In this document: positions 15,032 through 23,674 of the stretch, piece by piece
How positions within the stretch are numbered: the first letter of the stretch is position 1
Layout of the letters: each line of letters begins with the position of its first letter
Origin: CAYZTD01 sp964638155
GTDB lineage: Archaea; Thermoplasmatota; E2; DHVEG-1
Direction: 5' to 3'
Length of the DNA stretch: 64,000 nt
Assembly: GCA_964638155.1 (NCBI GenBank)
Contig: CAZWYI010000006.1
Location: forward strand, 1-64,000
Notes under the pieces: generated by a model
Told to the model about the DNA's origin: nothing
The model's database searches: none
Seen by the model: only the letters and a program-made list of their open reading frames with translations
Position numbers and translations under genes: made by a program

Positions 15032-15864
15032 TTTTCCACCTCCTCTGTAATTTTGGAAAAAACTTTTTTGAATTCTTCTTTCCAAAAAGAAAGCCTCTTT
15101 ACAAAAGGAGTTCCATCTGAATAAAGCTCTGCTATTTCTTCACTTTGAGGAATCTTTAATAGAATTGGGATTTTTTCCTGCTGGCAGTAAATTTCTACTT
15201 TGTTGTCACCTACGCCATCCCTGTTTATAATAACACCAAATGGTACATTAAGAAGCCTTACTGTTTCTACTGCAATTTTTAAATCATTAAGGCCAAAGGG
15301 CGTAGGTTCAGTAACTAAAATACAGTAATCTGATTCTTCAACTGTTTCAACAAAGGGACAGGCTGCTCCTGGTGGAGCGTCAAGTATTACATTTTTATTT
15401 TTATCAATTTTTTTCTTTAATTTTTTTAAAACAGGTATAGCTTGTATTTCACCAATATTTAAAAAACCTTGATAGAAATCAATATCTTCTTTTTTTCCAT
15501 GTTCTATTTTACCAATTTTCCTTGTTTTATAATCTATTGCATTTTCTGGGCAGACTAGTTTGCATCCTCCGCAGGAGTGACACAGCTCATGGAAAACAAG
15601 TACATCTTTTTTAATTACAGCAAGTGCATTATATTTACAGAAATTTGAGCATTTACCACAAAAACTGCATTTTTCTTTGTCTATTTCAGGAATCAAAACA
15701 TTTACATTTTCAGATTCAAAAATATCTGTTTTTAAAAAAATATTTGAATCCGGTTCTTCTACATCGCAGTCTAAAAACTGAACATTATCAATACTTAATG
15801 CAAGGTTTGTTGAAACTGTAGTTTTTCCGGTTCCACCTTTTCCACTTGCAACAGATATTATCAT
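15019..15864 (-). CDS. MinD/Mrp-type ATPase with ferredoxin insert (copy 1)
   Basis: A 281-aa paralogue of the following gene: P-loop SGKGGTGKTT, FLDCDVEEPDSNIFL, an inserted ferredoxin (CSFCGKCSNFC and CHSCGGCKLVC) and VILDAPPGAACPF. These paired ATPases occur next to NifX-like proteins and Mrp in many anaerobes and are thought to act in iron-sulfur or metallocofactor assembly; the biochemical role is not settled. The stop lies about 13 nt inside the next gene, indicating translational coupling. It follows the DUF89 gene with a 4-nt overlap. Confidence 0.88.
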   Translation of the reverse strand: MIISVASGKGGTGKTTVSTNLALSIDNVQFLDCDVEEPDSNIFLKTDIFESENVNVLIPEIDKEKCSFCGKCSNFCKYNALAVIKKDVLVFHELCHSCGGCKLVCPENAIDYKTRKIGKIEHGKKEDIDFYQGFLNIGEIQAIPVLKKLKKKIDKNKNVILDAPPGAACPFVETVEESDYCILVTEPTPFGLNDLKIAVETVRLLNVPFGVIINRDGVGDNKVEIYCQQEKIPILLKIPQSEEIAELYSDGTPFVKRLSFWKEEFKKVFSKITEEVEKSKS

Positions 15865-16724
15865 TTATTCACCTTTAAAATTAGTTTTCCAACTTTTGAT
15901 TTTATATCGTTAGCAACTAGAGGACATTTTGCAACTAGTAAAAAGAACACTCTTCTGTTTATACTACTTAATCCTTCATAGTTTCCTTGTCCTTTTGAAA
16001 TAACCATATCAGATTTTTCAAATAGTTCTTTGAACTTATCTGATGCATATTTTGTTACAATACCTGGAGTTGATATTTTTTGTCCTTTATCATATGTTAT
16101 AACATCTGCAATTTTATCTATTCCCGCGTATTTTGCATCATCAACGAGTACATCATTTATTATAGGATTTTCTTTTACAACATAAGTTATTTTTTTACCT
16201 CTTTTTTTTAGTTCTTCTAATAAAAGTCTATCAAAAAATATTTCACCAGAGTTATCTGCTAGATATAAAATGTCATTTGATTTATCTAATTCTTTTTTAA
16301 AAAGAGGATAGTCTCTATCGTCAAATTCACGTTCAAGTGCGTGGGAAATCATCTCATCGACATTAAACCTGTTCATTGTTCCAAAATCAATTACATTTCC
16401 AACAATTGCAAGTTTAATTGATGTTATCAAAGGATCATCTGATTCTTCAATTTTTTCTTTTAAATGGTCAAAGATTTTTTTAACCATTTCGTTTGATTCG
16501 TTTTTTACTTTTTTATAGGGATCATTGTTTTTTGTAATGGTTCTAATAATTCTATGTACTTCTCTAGATAATTCTGGAGGAGATTTTTCAAAATTAATAT
16601 TTTGTAAGTGCTTAAGCACCTCTTTCATGACATATGTATGTATTTCTGTATCGTCTGTTGCCATCCTTGCTGCTTCAAGAGATTGCTTTAAAAAACATGG
16701 TATACAATCTAGATGTACTTTCAT
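15861..16724 (-). CDS. DUF89 family protein (metal-dependent phosphatase-like)
   Basis: A 287-aa archaeal-type DUF89 protein. The N-terminal CIPCFLKQSLEAAR and the central LADNSGEIFFDRLLLEEL and VKENPIINDVLVDDA are the family's hallmark segments, the latter around the metal and phosphate site. Characterised members are metal-dependent phosphatases acting on phosphorylated metabolites that cause damage; the archaeal substrate is unknown. It overlaps the next gene by 4 nt and sits between NifX-like genes and the MinD pair, so it belongs to the metallocofactor operon. Confidence 0.88.
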   Translation of the reverse strand: MKVHLDCIPCFLKQSLEAARMATDDTEIHTYVMKEVLKHLQNINFEKSPPELSREVHRIIRTITKNNDPYKKVKNESNEMVKKIFDHLKEKIEESDDPLITSIKLAIVGNVIDFGTMNRFNVDEMISHALEREFDDRDYPLFKKELDKSNDILYLADNSGEIFFDRLLLEELKKRGKKITYVVKENPIINDVLVDDAKYAGIDKIADVITYDKGQKISTPGIVTKYASDKFKELFEKSDMVISKGQGNYEGLSSINRRVFFLLVAKCPLVANDIKSKVGKLILKVNK

Positions 16725-16739
16725 TTAAATTCACTTTTT

Positions 16740-17126
16740 TTAAAAATGTTTATGTTTTCCCTGTCCTCGGAAGGCGTGCTCTTGACATGCATCTCCTTCG
16801 TTTGCTTTTTTTAATTCTTCATTTTTATATGCATCTATTGCATCTTTTACTGTTCCTTTTGCTCCAATATATACAGTTATTCCAAAATCAGAAAACATGC
16901 CGATTGCTTTTCTACCTAGGCCACTGCAGAGCATTACATTTACTCCTTCTTTAGTTAGAAGTTCAGGTGGATATCCTCTTCCGCCCATGTGATGGCTGTC
17001 ATTTGAAATCACTTTTACATCATTTTTATCAAGATCAACAATTGTATAAGTTGGAACTCTTCCGAAATGTTCTCCTACTGTTTCATCAAGTCCTCTATTT
17101 CCATTTGTTGGTATACATACTTTCAT
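16740..17126 (-). CDS. NifX/NafY-type iron-molybdenum cofactor-binding domain protein (copy 2)
   Basis: A 128-aa dinitrogenase FeMo-cofactor-binding domain protein. The motifs VGEHFGRVPTYTIVD, NDSHHMGGRGYPPELL and LCSGLGRKAIGMFSDFGI are typical. The histidine-rich tail (ACQEHAFRGQGKHKHF) suggests metal binding. Stand-alone members in non-nitrogen-fixing anaerobes have no proven function. It is a tandem paralogue of the preceding gene with a 5-bp gap. Confidence 0.9.
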   Translation of the reverse strand: MKVCIPTNGNRGLDETVGEHFGRVPTYTIVDLDKNDVKVISNDSHHMGGRGYPPELLTKEGVNVMLCSGLGRKAIGMFSDFGITVYIGAKGTVKDAIDAYKNEELKKANEGDACQEHAFRGQGKHKHF

Positions 17127-17131
17127 AATTT

Positions 17132-17497
17132 TTACCTCATTCCATGATGGCTTCCTACATTAGGATTTTCTGTTTCATTTAAATCTCCTTTTTTGTAGCT
17201 TTCGATAGCCTCTTTTATAGAACCTCTTGCACCAGTAAAAATCTTCATTCCGCCTGCAACAAGAGTTCTGTGTGCGTTTGGCCCGATGTTTCCTGTGATT
17301 AGTACTTCTGCTCCGTTGTTTACAACTGTTTCAGCAGCTTTAATCCCTGCTCCTCCTGTGGCCATACTACTTTCATTTGAAATTACATTAAAATCCATAT
17401 TTTCAGAATCAACTATTAAAAAATATTTACAGCGTCCAAAACGCTGGTCAACTTCTGCATTTAAATCTTTATCTGTTGATGATACTGCAATTTTCAT
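17132..17497 (-). CDS. NifX/NafY-type iron-molybdenum cofactor-binding domain protein (copy 1)
   Basis: A 121-aa protein of the same family, with LNAEVDQRFGRCKYFLIVD, NESSMATGGAGIKAAETV and ITGNIGPNAHRTL. It begins a short array followed by the paralogue, DUF89 and the MinD pair. Co-location with Mrp, DUF5320 and DUF134 is a recurring arrangement in anaerobic archaea and bacteria. The role in cofactor carriage is inferred from the family only; no nitrogenase genes are in the window. Confidence 0.9.
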   Translation of the reverse strand: MKIAVSSTDKDLNAEVDQRFGRCKYFLIVDSENMDFNVISNESSMATGGAGIKAAETVVNNGAEVLITGNIGPNAHRTLVAGGMKIFTGARGSIKEAIESYKKGDLNETENPNVGSHHGMR

Positions 17498-17554
17498 AAT
17501 TATTCCTCCCTTGTTTTTCTCAAATATTAAGTGGTGTTAATAACTCTTTGTATT

Positions 17555-17767
17555 TTATGCGCGAGTCATGGGCTGACCGCACTTGGGGCATTTTCTGTTA
17601 AAACAAGGTACCGATCTTTGATGCGGCTCACGGTGTCCACAATTAGGGCAATAACATTTGCCTTCAGGGCCAAGACCATAACCTGGTCCTCTACCACGGT
17701 CTCTTCCTTGACCTCGACCTGCTACTGGACCAGTACCATCTGGTCCTGTACCATTTCCACCTGGCAT
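17555..17767 (-). CDS. DUF5320-type glycine-rich zinc-ribbon protein
   Basis: About 70 aa starting MPGGNGTGP. The first half is Gly/Arg-rich (GRGQGRDRGRGPGYG). The second carries CYCPNCG and CFNRKCPKCG, a four-cysteine zinc or Fe-S ribbon. ATG 17767 is chosen because GGAGGTGA lies 8 nt upstream. The leader around the start is nearly identical to that of the second DUF5320 gene at 18980. Function is unknown; location after Mrp suggests a role with metal clusters. Confidence 0.75.
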   Translation of the reverse strand: MPGGNGTGPDGTGPVAGRGQGRDRGRGPGYGLGPEGKCYCPNCGHREPHQRSVPCFNRKCPKCGQPMTRA

Positions 17768-17768
17768 C

Positions 17769-18575
17769 TTATTTTTCACCTCCCACAATTTTTTCTACAT
17801 TTTCAACAAAATCGATATAGTTTTTTTCGGTATCTTTATTTTTTATATCTATTTTTTTTGCGCTATCTCCTATTTCTACTATATCTGGATCAAGTGGAAT
17901 TGAACCTAAGAATGGTATTTTAAAATCTTCTGCTGCTTTTTTACCTCCTCCTGTTTTAAAGATATCTACTTTTTTTCCACAGTGAGGACAGGTAAAACCA
18001 CTCATGTTTTCAACAATTCCTATTACATTTAATTTTAGCTTTTTAACAAAATTAATTGATTTACGTACACTTACAAGTGCCACGTCCTGAGGGGTTGTTA
18101 CAATTATCACTCCATCTACATCTGGAAGTAATTGTGCGATACTTAATGGTTCATCTCCTGTACCCGGTGGTAAATCAATAATTAAATAATCAAGTTCTCC
18201 CCAATCAACTTGTCCGAGAAGTTGTCTTATTGCGCCCATCTTCATAGGCCCGCGCCAAATAACAGGGGAGTCTTTTCCTGGCAGTAAATATCCCATGGAC
18301 ATTATTTTTAGTCCTTCATTTGTTTTGATTGGTTGGATAAGATTATTTTTCATTATTCCTTTTTCATCTTCCACACCCATTATTTTTGGAATGCTTGGGC
18401 CGTGTATGTCGCTGTCAAGTATTCCTGTTTTGTATCCTTTTTTTGCTAGATACATTGCAAGGTTTGAAGAGATTGTACTCTTTCCTACTCCTCCTTTTCC
18501 ACTTAGGACTACTATTTTATGTTTTACTTTCTCTAGATTTTTTTTAACATCTATTTCATCTTTCTTTTTTTTCAT
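17769..18575 (-). CDS. Mrp/NBP35-type Fe-S cluster carrier ATPase
   Basis: A 268-aa ApbC/Mrp/NBP35 P-loop ATPase that binds and transfers [4Fe-4S] clusters as a dimer. Motifs are VLSGKGGVGKST, ILDSDIHGPSIPKIMG, LIIDLPPGTGDEPLS and the cluster-binding CPHC (about residue 195). The length fits the family core without extra domains. It lies between two DUF5320 genes on the minus strand. Its last codons overlap the ribosome site region of the next DUF5320 gene, implying coupling. Confidence 0.94.
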   Translation of the reverse strand: MKKKKDEIDVKKNLEKVKHKIVVLSGKGGVGKSTISSNLAMYLAKKGYKTGILDSDIHGPSIPKIMGVEDEKGIMKNNLIQPIKTNEGLKIMSMGYLLPGKDSPVIWRGPMKMGAIRQLLGQVDWGELDYLIIDLPPGTGDEPLSIAQLLPDVDGVIIVTTPQDVALVSVRKSINFVKKLKLNVIGIVENMSGFTCPHCGKKVDIFKTGGGKKAAEDFKIPFLGSIPLDPDIVEIGDSAKKIDIKNKDTEKNYIDFVENVEKIVGGEK

Positions 18576-18623
18576 ATTAAGCCTCTGTATTGTTTATGTG
18601 TAAAAATAAAATAAAGATTAATT

Positions 18624-18980
18624 TTATTGTTTTTCTTTTGAAAGAGTGTTTAGTCTTTCTTTCATGGTCTTTAGGTCTTCTTCTAGTGCTTTTATTGTGT
18701 CTTCAAGATATCTTTTTTCTTCATCTTTTGTTGGTTCTGGGGATACTGATCTGTATTGTGCTGGTTCGTAGTGTGATTCTGGATAGTAATAGTCTCTATA
18801 CACTCCTCTTCGGCCAAAGCCTCTACCACGACCGAATCTTCTTCCAAAGCCGCGTCCGAAGCCACGACCTCTTGGTGTGCCTTTTGTATATCCTGGGCTG
18901 TTATATCCACTGCAGTAACCTAAGGCTCTTCCGGTTTTTGGACCATATCCTTCTGGACCTGTTCTATCGCCACCTGGCAT
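18624..18980 (-). CDS. DUF5320 protein with Arg/Gly-rich middle and coiled-coil end
   Basis: About 118 aa starting MPGGDRTGPEGYGPKTGR, which is the DUF5320 signature. A repetitive GRGFGRGFGRRFGRGRG segment and a Tyr-rich stretch follow, then a C-terminal helix with heptad character (RYLEDTIKALEEDLKTMKERL) predicted to be a coiled coil. The start at 18980 is supported by GGAGGTGA 8 nt upstream. It follows DUF134 with a short gap. Function is unknown. The RG-rich part could bind nucleic acid or metal; this is a guess. Confidence 0.72.
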   Translation of the reverse strand: MPGGDRTGPEGYGPKTGRALGYCSGYNSPGYTKGTPRGRGFGRGFGRRFGRGRGFGRRGVYRDYYYPESHYEPAQYRSVSPEPTKDEEKRYLEDTIKALEEDLKTMKERLNTLSKEKQ

Positions 18981-18981
18981 C

Positions 18982-19320
18982 TTATTTTTCACCTCCTTTG
19001 TTTCTTTTGATGAATTCTCCATGCTCAATTTTAATTTGATAATCGTTTACTAGGGCGTTTGTTACCTTTTTTCTTGCTTTGTGTAGATCGTTCCATAGTG
19101 TTTTTCTTGATACACCCATCATTGCTGCTGCTTCTTCTTGTGTGAGATCTTCGAGATCTACTAGTCTTAATGCTTCGATTTCGTAGGTTTTAAGAAGTAT
19201 TGTTGGTTTTGGTCTTTGGAAGTTTTTATCTTGTGGTGGAGTTGTTTCATATGGATAATTTATCCATCTTCTTCCTCGGCAACGCCCTCGACCTCTTTGT
19301 CTTCGTCCGCCTCTTGGCAT
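18982..19320 (-). CDS. DUF134 helix-turn-helix protein
   Basis: A 112-aa DUF134 protein, related in its helix-turn-helix to sigma-factor region 4: LEDLTQEEAAAMMGVSRKTLWNDLHKARKKV, abbreviated. An N-terminal basic and cysteine-containing stretch (RGRGRCRGRRW) precedes PTILLKTYEIEALRLVD. It heads the cluster DUF5320-Mrp-DUF5320-NifX-NifX-DUF89-MinD-MinD and is the obvious candidate regulator of it. A 10-bp palindrome and TATA box lie just upstream. Confidence 0.9.
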   Translation of the reverse strand: MPRGGRRQRGRGRCRGRRWINYPYETTPPQDKNFQRPKPTILLKTYEIEALRLVDLEDLTQEEAAAMMGVSRKTLWNDLHKARKKVTNALVNDYQIKIEHGEFIKRNKGGEK

Positions 19321-19342
19321 GGTTTTTACACCTAATTAATTA

Positions 19343-19352
19343 CTCATATGAG
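19343..19352. promoter_or_regulatory. 10-bp palindrome between TATA and start of DUF134
   Basis: CTCATATGAG is a perfect palindrome lying directly downstream of the minus-strand TATA element (about 19357-19367) and about 23 bp before the DUF134 ATG. An operator in this place would block transcription. A related TACTCATATA stands in front of the Lrp-family gene at 10.2 kb. Confidence 0.45.
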
Positions 19353-19475
19353 AACTATTATATAAATATTTGCTTTTAGAAGGGGCGCTGTCGCATTGTC
19401 GACTGGTAAATTCTAATGTCGTATACGGCTGATAATCTATTTTTCACTTTTTTAGTTAAATTCTCAAAGGAAATG

Positions 19476-22400
19476 TTAGAAAAATTTCCTAACAATTACA
19501 GTATCTTCTGCTGGATTACCTGCATAGTCATAAGCAACTGTTTTTATTGTATGTTTACCAAATGTTTTTTCTTCCCAGTTAAAAACTAAATCACCACTTG
19601 TAATATTTGCCTTTAATTTATTGTCAACAAAGATTTTTACATAGTTTATTCCTGATATATTATCAAAAGCATCAATTTCTATTTCTATTTCTCCTAATAT
19701 CAAAGGAATTGGAAATGAAAATAGTTCCTTGTTTCTTAAATAAAATTTGTTTTCAGGTTTTAAAATTTGAACATTAGGATTAGAGTTATCCTCTCCATAA
19801 AAATAATCAGGTTTTATTTCTCTATCATTATTTCCATCTCCATCATCATCAAAATAAATTATAGGATCGACTGCCTCACCATCAATATTCATTTTACCTA
19901 TTGAATTTTCAAATATTGATATGTTATTGTAATAAAGATATGTTCTATTACCATCAGATAACTGTTTAGTTGTTGAAAAATTAAAATCTCCATCGCCTGT
20001 TCCTTTCATTATAAATTTATATTTACCATTCCCATAAGGAATAGATATTTCTTCGATTGTGTGATTCCATTTTGAAGAATTTGTTTCATTTGTTACAAAT
20101 AGCGGATCAAAAGAATAAGAAACATTTTCAATTTCAAGATCTACCCCATTTGTGTTATTTCTACCAACATGGTTACCATATTCATCATATAGGTGTAACT
20201 CAACTGGGCATCCTGTGATTTTTGCTTTAAATTTATCTTCAACAAATTTTTCTTTGTGAACTATGATTTCATCTTGTTTGAATTCTATTATCCTAAAGGC
20301 AGTATCAAGTGTGGAATCTGTTATAACATACAAAGGTTTATCATCTTCGTGTATGGGGAAATTTGTATAACCCGACCAATAATATGTTCCATCCATATCT
20401 CGATTGTATACACGATTTTTGTGTGTATGCCCACTAAGAACAATATCTACATCATACTTATCGCAAGCATCTAGAAATCTTTCTTTTTCAGATGTAATGC
20501 ATCCTGCATCCCAAATTCCATCTTCAGTATATCCTCCCCAGTGTTTCCAGTCTTCATTTTTTCTATAATATATAACTGGGTGATGCATAAATATAATTTT
20601 TTTATAATCACTTGTATCTTTATTGTTGTCACTACCATCTAAGTCATCTAATTCTGATTCTAATAGGTCTACTTGTTCGGGATCAAGACCTGTCCCTACA
20701 GGCGGCCACTTTGTTCCAGTGGTAAGTTTTTTATCATATCCTGAATCTATAGATATAATACACGTTTTTGTTGTCTCGTCTTTCCAAGATTTATACCACG
20801 TTTGATGATCAATATATTCAATGTAATTATCAAGTACATCTGTCCAAGGTATTGAACCTTTTAAAGGAGAATATATTCGGTGATCATGGTTGCCAGGGCA
20901 ATGATATATAGGTATCGTAAAATCAGAATTATGAATCCAATTAATATACCAATTAGATTTTATTCCGTTAATTAAACTCCTGTATTCTAAATAATTATTT
21001 GCACCAATATCTCCTGATCCCCCACAATCAACAACATCTCCTGAGTTAATGACAAATGAAGGCGGAATTGCAAAGTTTTTTATTTTCTTTAAAGTTTTAT
21101 CTAAATTGCTAACACTGTTTTCTTTATCTAGATAAATTGGCCATTCTTCATGTATAATATGAGTATCAGTGATATGCACAAAATAAAAATTAGCATAAAT
21201 TCCAGCATATGAACATCTAGATTCTAGTCCATTTTTATCTTTTATTTCTGCATGGATTTCTTTTTCCCCACCAGAATAAAAAGTCCATTTCAATATTTTA
21301 TCATCAGCATTCCAACTATCAAAACTAGTATCCCAGTCAAACCATTCAGTCCAAATAAAACCATCATCGACCGTTCCATTTTGATCCTCATCACTTAGGA
21401 ATCTTACTTTATCTATATTGTCTGTATAATCATAAATATGGATATCAAACTCTAGCCCCATATCAATATTATCTATTTCTTTTCCATCTTTTTCAAGCCT
21501 TAAAAAACATTGAGGCATATCTGATAGTTCAAAATATAGATGATCTGAAAATAAACTCCAGCCATTAGTGTTATGAGAGCGCATATTCCATCTATATTTT
21601 TCTCCATATTCCAATATATCGCTGGGTAACTCATTAAAGGATGTTCCGTATATCTTTCCATCTGTATAATCTTCTTCACTATCATAAACTAAATTTGCTG
21701 GACCATAAGGATATTTACTAATATATAATCCATAATAATCAGCATCTGGCAGATTTTCCCATTGGAATGTAGGTGTATTTTCATATATAATTTCTCCTGG
21801 TTCAGAATTATATCCTGGGGAAATAAGTGTTGGTGGATTAGGTGGTTGATTACCGCCCATTTTATATTTATAAAAAATATCATAGTCGTTTCCACTTTCA
21901 TCGTAATCAGTATCATCCTGCCAGGCAACATGTACTATTTCACTACTGTCCACAAACAAAGAAGGATCCCAACAATATGTGCTTTCTGTGCTTACCAGTT
22001 CAGGGGAACTCCAGCTACCCTCAGCCGACTTATGTTTATAAAAAATATTAGGGCCACTGCCGCTATCATCATAATCCATGTAATCAGTCCAAACAACATG
22101 TACCATGTCACTGCTATCTAAAAACAATGAGGGACAATAACTTGAGCTTGCGCTTTCCGTGCTTACTACTTGAGTAGTAGTCCAGATGTCATCAGCCGAC
22201 TTGTATTTGTAAAATATATCATAATCACTACCACTTTCTCCATAAGATGCTCCATCTTGCCAGGCAACATGAATCGTGCCGTTGCTTTCTACCGTCGATG
22301 AAGGATATTTACTATTACTGGTACTTTCTGTACTTACTACCTCTGTTGAACTCCAGCTTTCACCCGCTGGCTTGTATTTGTAAAAAATATCATAGTCGCT

Positions 22401-23201
22401 CTCACTTTCTACATAAGGTGTTTCATCCTGCCAAATAACGTGAATTGTGCTACTGCTGTCCACTATCAATGAAGGTTGTGAACTACTTCTTGTACTTTCT
22501 GTGCTTACAACTTCTGTTGCACTCCAACCACCGCCAGCTGGCTTGTATTTGTAAAAAATGTCAGTATCACTACTGCTTCCACTATAATTAGTAACATCCT
22601 GCCAGGCAACATGAATCTTTCCAGCACTGTCCACGGCCAAAGAAGGACAATAACTATATCCATTACTTTCTGTACTTACTACCTCTGTTGTACTCCAGCT
22701 TCCACCTGCAGACTTATACTTATAATAGATATCAAAGTCATTCCCACTATCGCTATAACTAGTCCAATCATCCCATACTACATGAATCGTTCCAGAATTG
22801 TCCACAGTCAATGAAGGAGAAGAATAACTATCACTTGTGCTTTCTGTGCTTACCACTTCAGTTGTACTCCAGCTACCACCTGCAGGTTTGTATTTGTAAA
22901 AAATATCAATATCGCTACCGCTATTCCCATATGCCGTTTCATCCCGCCAGGCAATGTAAACTGTTCCACTGCTATCAACAACCAACGAACTATACTTGCT
23001 ATCACTGCTGCTTTCTGCGCTTACTAATTCAGTAATATTCCAACCATCATTATTTTTTTCTGTGGATAAGGAAACTGGTTTAGCATTTGTGAAGTTCTCT
23101 TCAAAGTCTTCATATTTTCTTAAACTTGGCACGAGACTTGCTACAATAAACAAGACTATAATAAAAAAAGCCAAATATCTGCTTGGTTTTACCTTTTTCA
23201 T
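19476..23201 (-). CDS. exported calcineurin-like phosphoesterase with 7-blade propeller
   Basis: 1241 aa with an N-terminal signal or anchor helix (YLAFFIIVLFIVASLVP). Residues about 50-455 are seven consecutive ~57-aa repeats of the pattern PSLxVDSSGTIHVAWQD...DIFYKYKxAGGSW..TEVVSTES, enough for one seven-bladed propeller of the BNR/sialidase type. A fibronectin-like domain follows (TPTFQWENLPDADYYG). Next comes a metallophosphoesterase (about 675-930) with ITDTH, NSGDVVD, PGNHDH, FMHHP and SGHTHKN, all five metal-site blocks. The end is an Ig-like domain with VKIFVDN and TVAYDYAGN. It probably acts outside the cell on phosphate esters; the substrate is unknown. It is monocistronic. Confidence 0.85.
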   Translation of the reverse strand: MKKVKPSRYLAFFIIVLFIVASLVPSLRKYEDFEENFTNAKPVSLSTEKNNDGWNITELVSAESSSDSKYSSLVVDSSGTVYIAWRDETAYGNSGSDIDIFYKYKPAGGSWSTTEVVSTESTSDSYSSPSLTVDNSGTIHVVWDDWTSYSDSGNDFDIYYKYKSAGGSWSTTEVVSTESNGYSYCPSLAVDSAGKIHVAWQDVTNYSGSSSDTDIFYKYKPAGGGWSATEVVSTESTRSSSQPSLIVDSSSTIHVIWQDETPYVESESDYDIFYKYKPAGESWSSTEVVSTESTSNSKYPSSTVESNGTIHVAWQDGASYGESGSDYDIFYKYKSADDIWTTTQVVSTESASSSYCPSLFLDSSDMVHVVWTDYMDYDDSGSGPNIFYKHKSAEGSWSSPELVSTESTYCWDPSLFVDSSEIVHVAWQDDTDYDESGNDYDIFYKYKMGGNQPPNPPTLISPGYNSEPGEIIYENTPTFQWENLPDADYYGLYISKYPYGPANLVYDSEEDYTDGKIYGTSFNELPSDILEYGEKYRWNMRSHNTNGWSLFSDHLYFELSDMPQCFLRLEKDGKEIDNIDMGLEFDIHIYDYTDNIDKVRFLSDEDQNGTVDDGFIWTEWFDWDTSFDSWNADDKILKWTFYSGGEKEIHAEIKDKNGLESRCSYAGIYANFYFVHITDTHIIHEEWPIYLDKENSVSNLDKTLKKIKNFAIPPSFVINSGDVVDCGGSGDIGANNYLEYRSLINGIKSNWYINWIHNSDFTIPIYHCPGNHDHRIYSPLKGSIPWTDVLDNYIEYIDHQTWYKSWKDETTKTCIISIDSGYDKKLTTGTKWPPVGTGLDPEQVDLLESELDDLDGSDNNKDTSDYKKIIFMHHPVIYYRKNEDWKHWGGYTEDGIWDAGCITSEKERFLDACDKYDVDIVLSGHTHKNRVYNRDMDGTYYWSGYTNFPIHEDDKPLYVITDSTLDTAFRIIEFKQDEIIVHKEKFVEDKFKAKITGCPVELHLYDEYGNHVGRNNTNGVDLEIENVSYSFDPLFVTNETNSSKWNHTIEEISIPYGNGKYKFIMKGTGDGDFNFSTTKQLSDGNRTYLYYNNISIFENSIGKMNIDGEAVDPIIYFDDDGDGNNDREIKPDYFYGEDNSNPNVQILKPENKFYLRNKELFSFPIPLILGEIEIEIDAFDNISGINYVKIFVDNKLKANITSGDLVFNWEEKTFGKHTIKTVAYDYAGNPAEDTVIVRKFF

Positions 23202-23420
23202 AAGAAAGTCCCCTTATTAATATAAATAAATCAAATTTAAATTTATGTGAAAAAATATTAAATGAGTAATGTTAAACTCAATTTCCTTCTTTTGATACTA
23301 TCAAAATCAGTATAATATTAGTTTAATATCAAGGAATTAAAGCTAAATTTAATGATTTTAATTTATTTTAATATTTTTTTCTTTTTTGACGCTTTTCACC
23401 AAAATTAATATAAACTAGAA

Positions 23421-23444
23421 CATGACAAAATATATTATGTCATG
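23421..23444. promoter_or_regulatory. 7-bp inverted repeat upstream of a short ORF
   Basis: CATGACA and TGTCATG are perfect inverted copies with a 10-nt AT-only spacer, located 13 bp downstream of an AATATAAAC TATA-like element and about 36 bp before a 41-codon ORF. It could be an operator or an mRNA hairpin. Confidence 0.4.
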
Positions 23445-23480
23445 AATTACCATGGCAACATAAAAGGGGTTGTTTAAAAA

Positions 23481-23606
23481 ATGAATGAAGCAACAAAAAA
23501 ACTACAAAAATTTGCGGGAAAGAAAACAAAAAAAGTAGTATCAAAACAAAAGGATTATAATCCTTATAAAAATAACAATTCAACTTCTGATTATGGGTAT
23601 AACTAA
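23481..23606 (+). CDS. 41-residue basic peptide ORF
   Basis: A 41-aa ORF beginning MNEATKKLQKFAGKK, highly basic in the first half and Asn/Tyr-rich at the end (YNPYKNNNSTSDYGYN). A TATA-like box, an inverted repeat and a GGGG purine stretch lie upstream in the right order, and the ORF fills an otherwise empty 470-bp gap between the phosphoesterase and exonuclease III. No family is recognised. Small basic proteins of this kind may bind nucleic acid, but nothing more can be supported. Confidence 0.45.
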   Translation: MNEATKKLQKFAGKKTKKVVSKQKDYNPYKNNNSTSDYGYN

Positions 23607-23674
23607 TTCCATTAATTCTTTTTTTTATTATTTTTCACAAAGGTATTTACAAGGTTTTACATTAGCAATAAAAT

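Noticed and set aside
19380..19440. A structured RNA in the slightly GC-richer patch between DUF134 and the phosphoesterase
   Set aside because: No convincing long helix or promoter could be found by eye; too weak to list.
19476..23201. Sialidase activity from the BNR-like repeats
   Set aside because: The repeats lack the sialidase arginine triad and Asp-box pattern in recognisable form. Only a propeller fold is supported.
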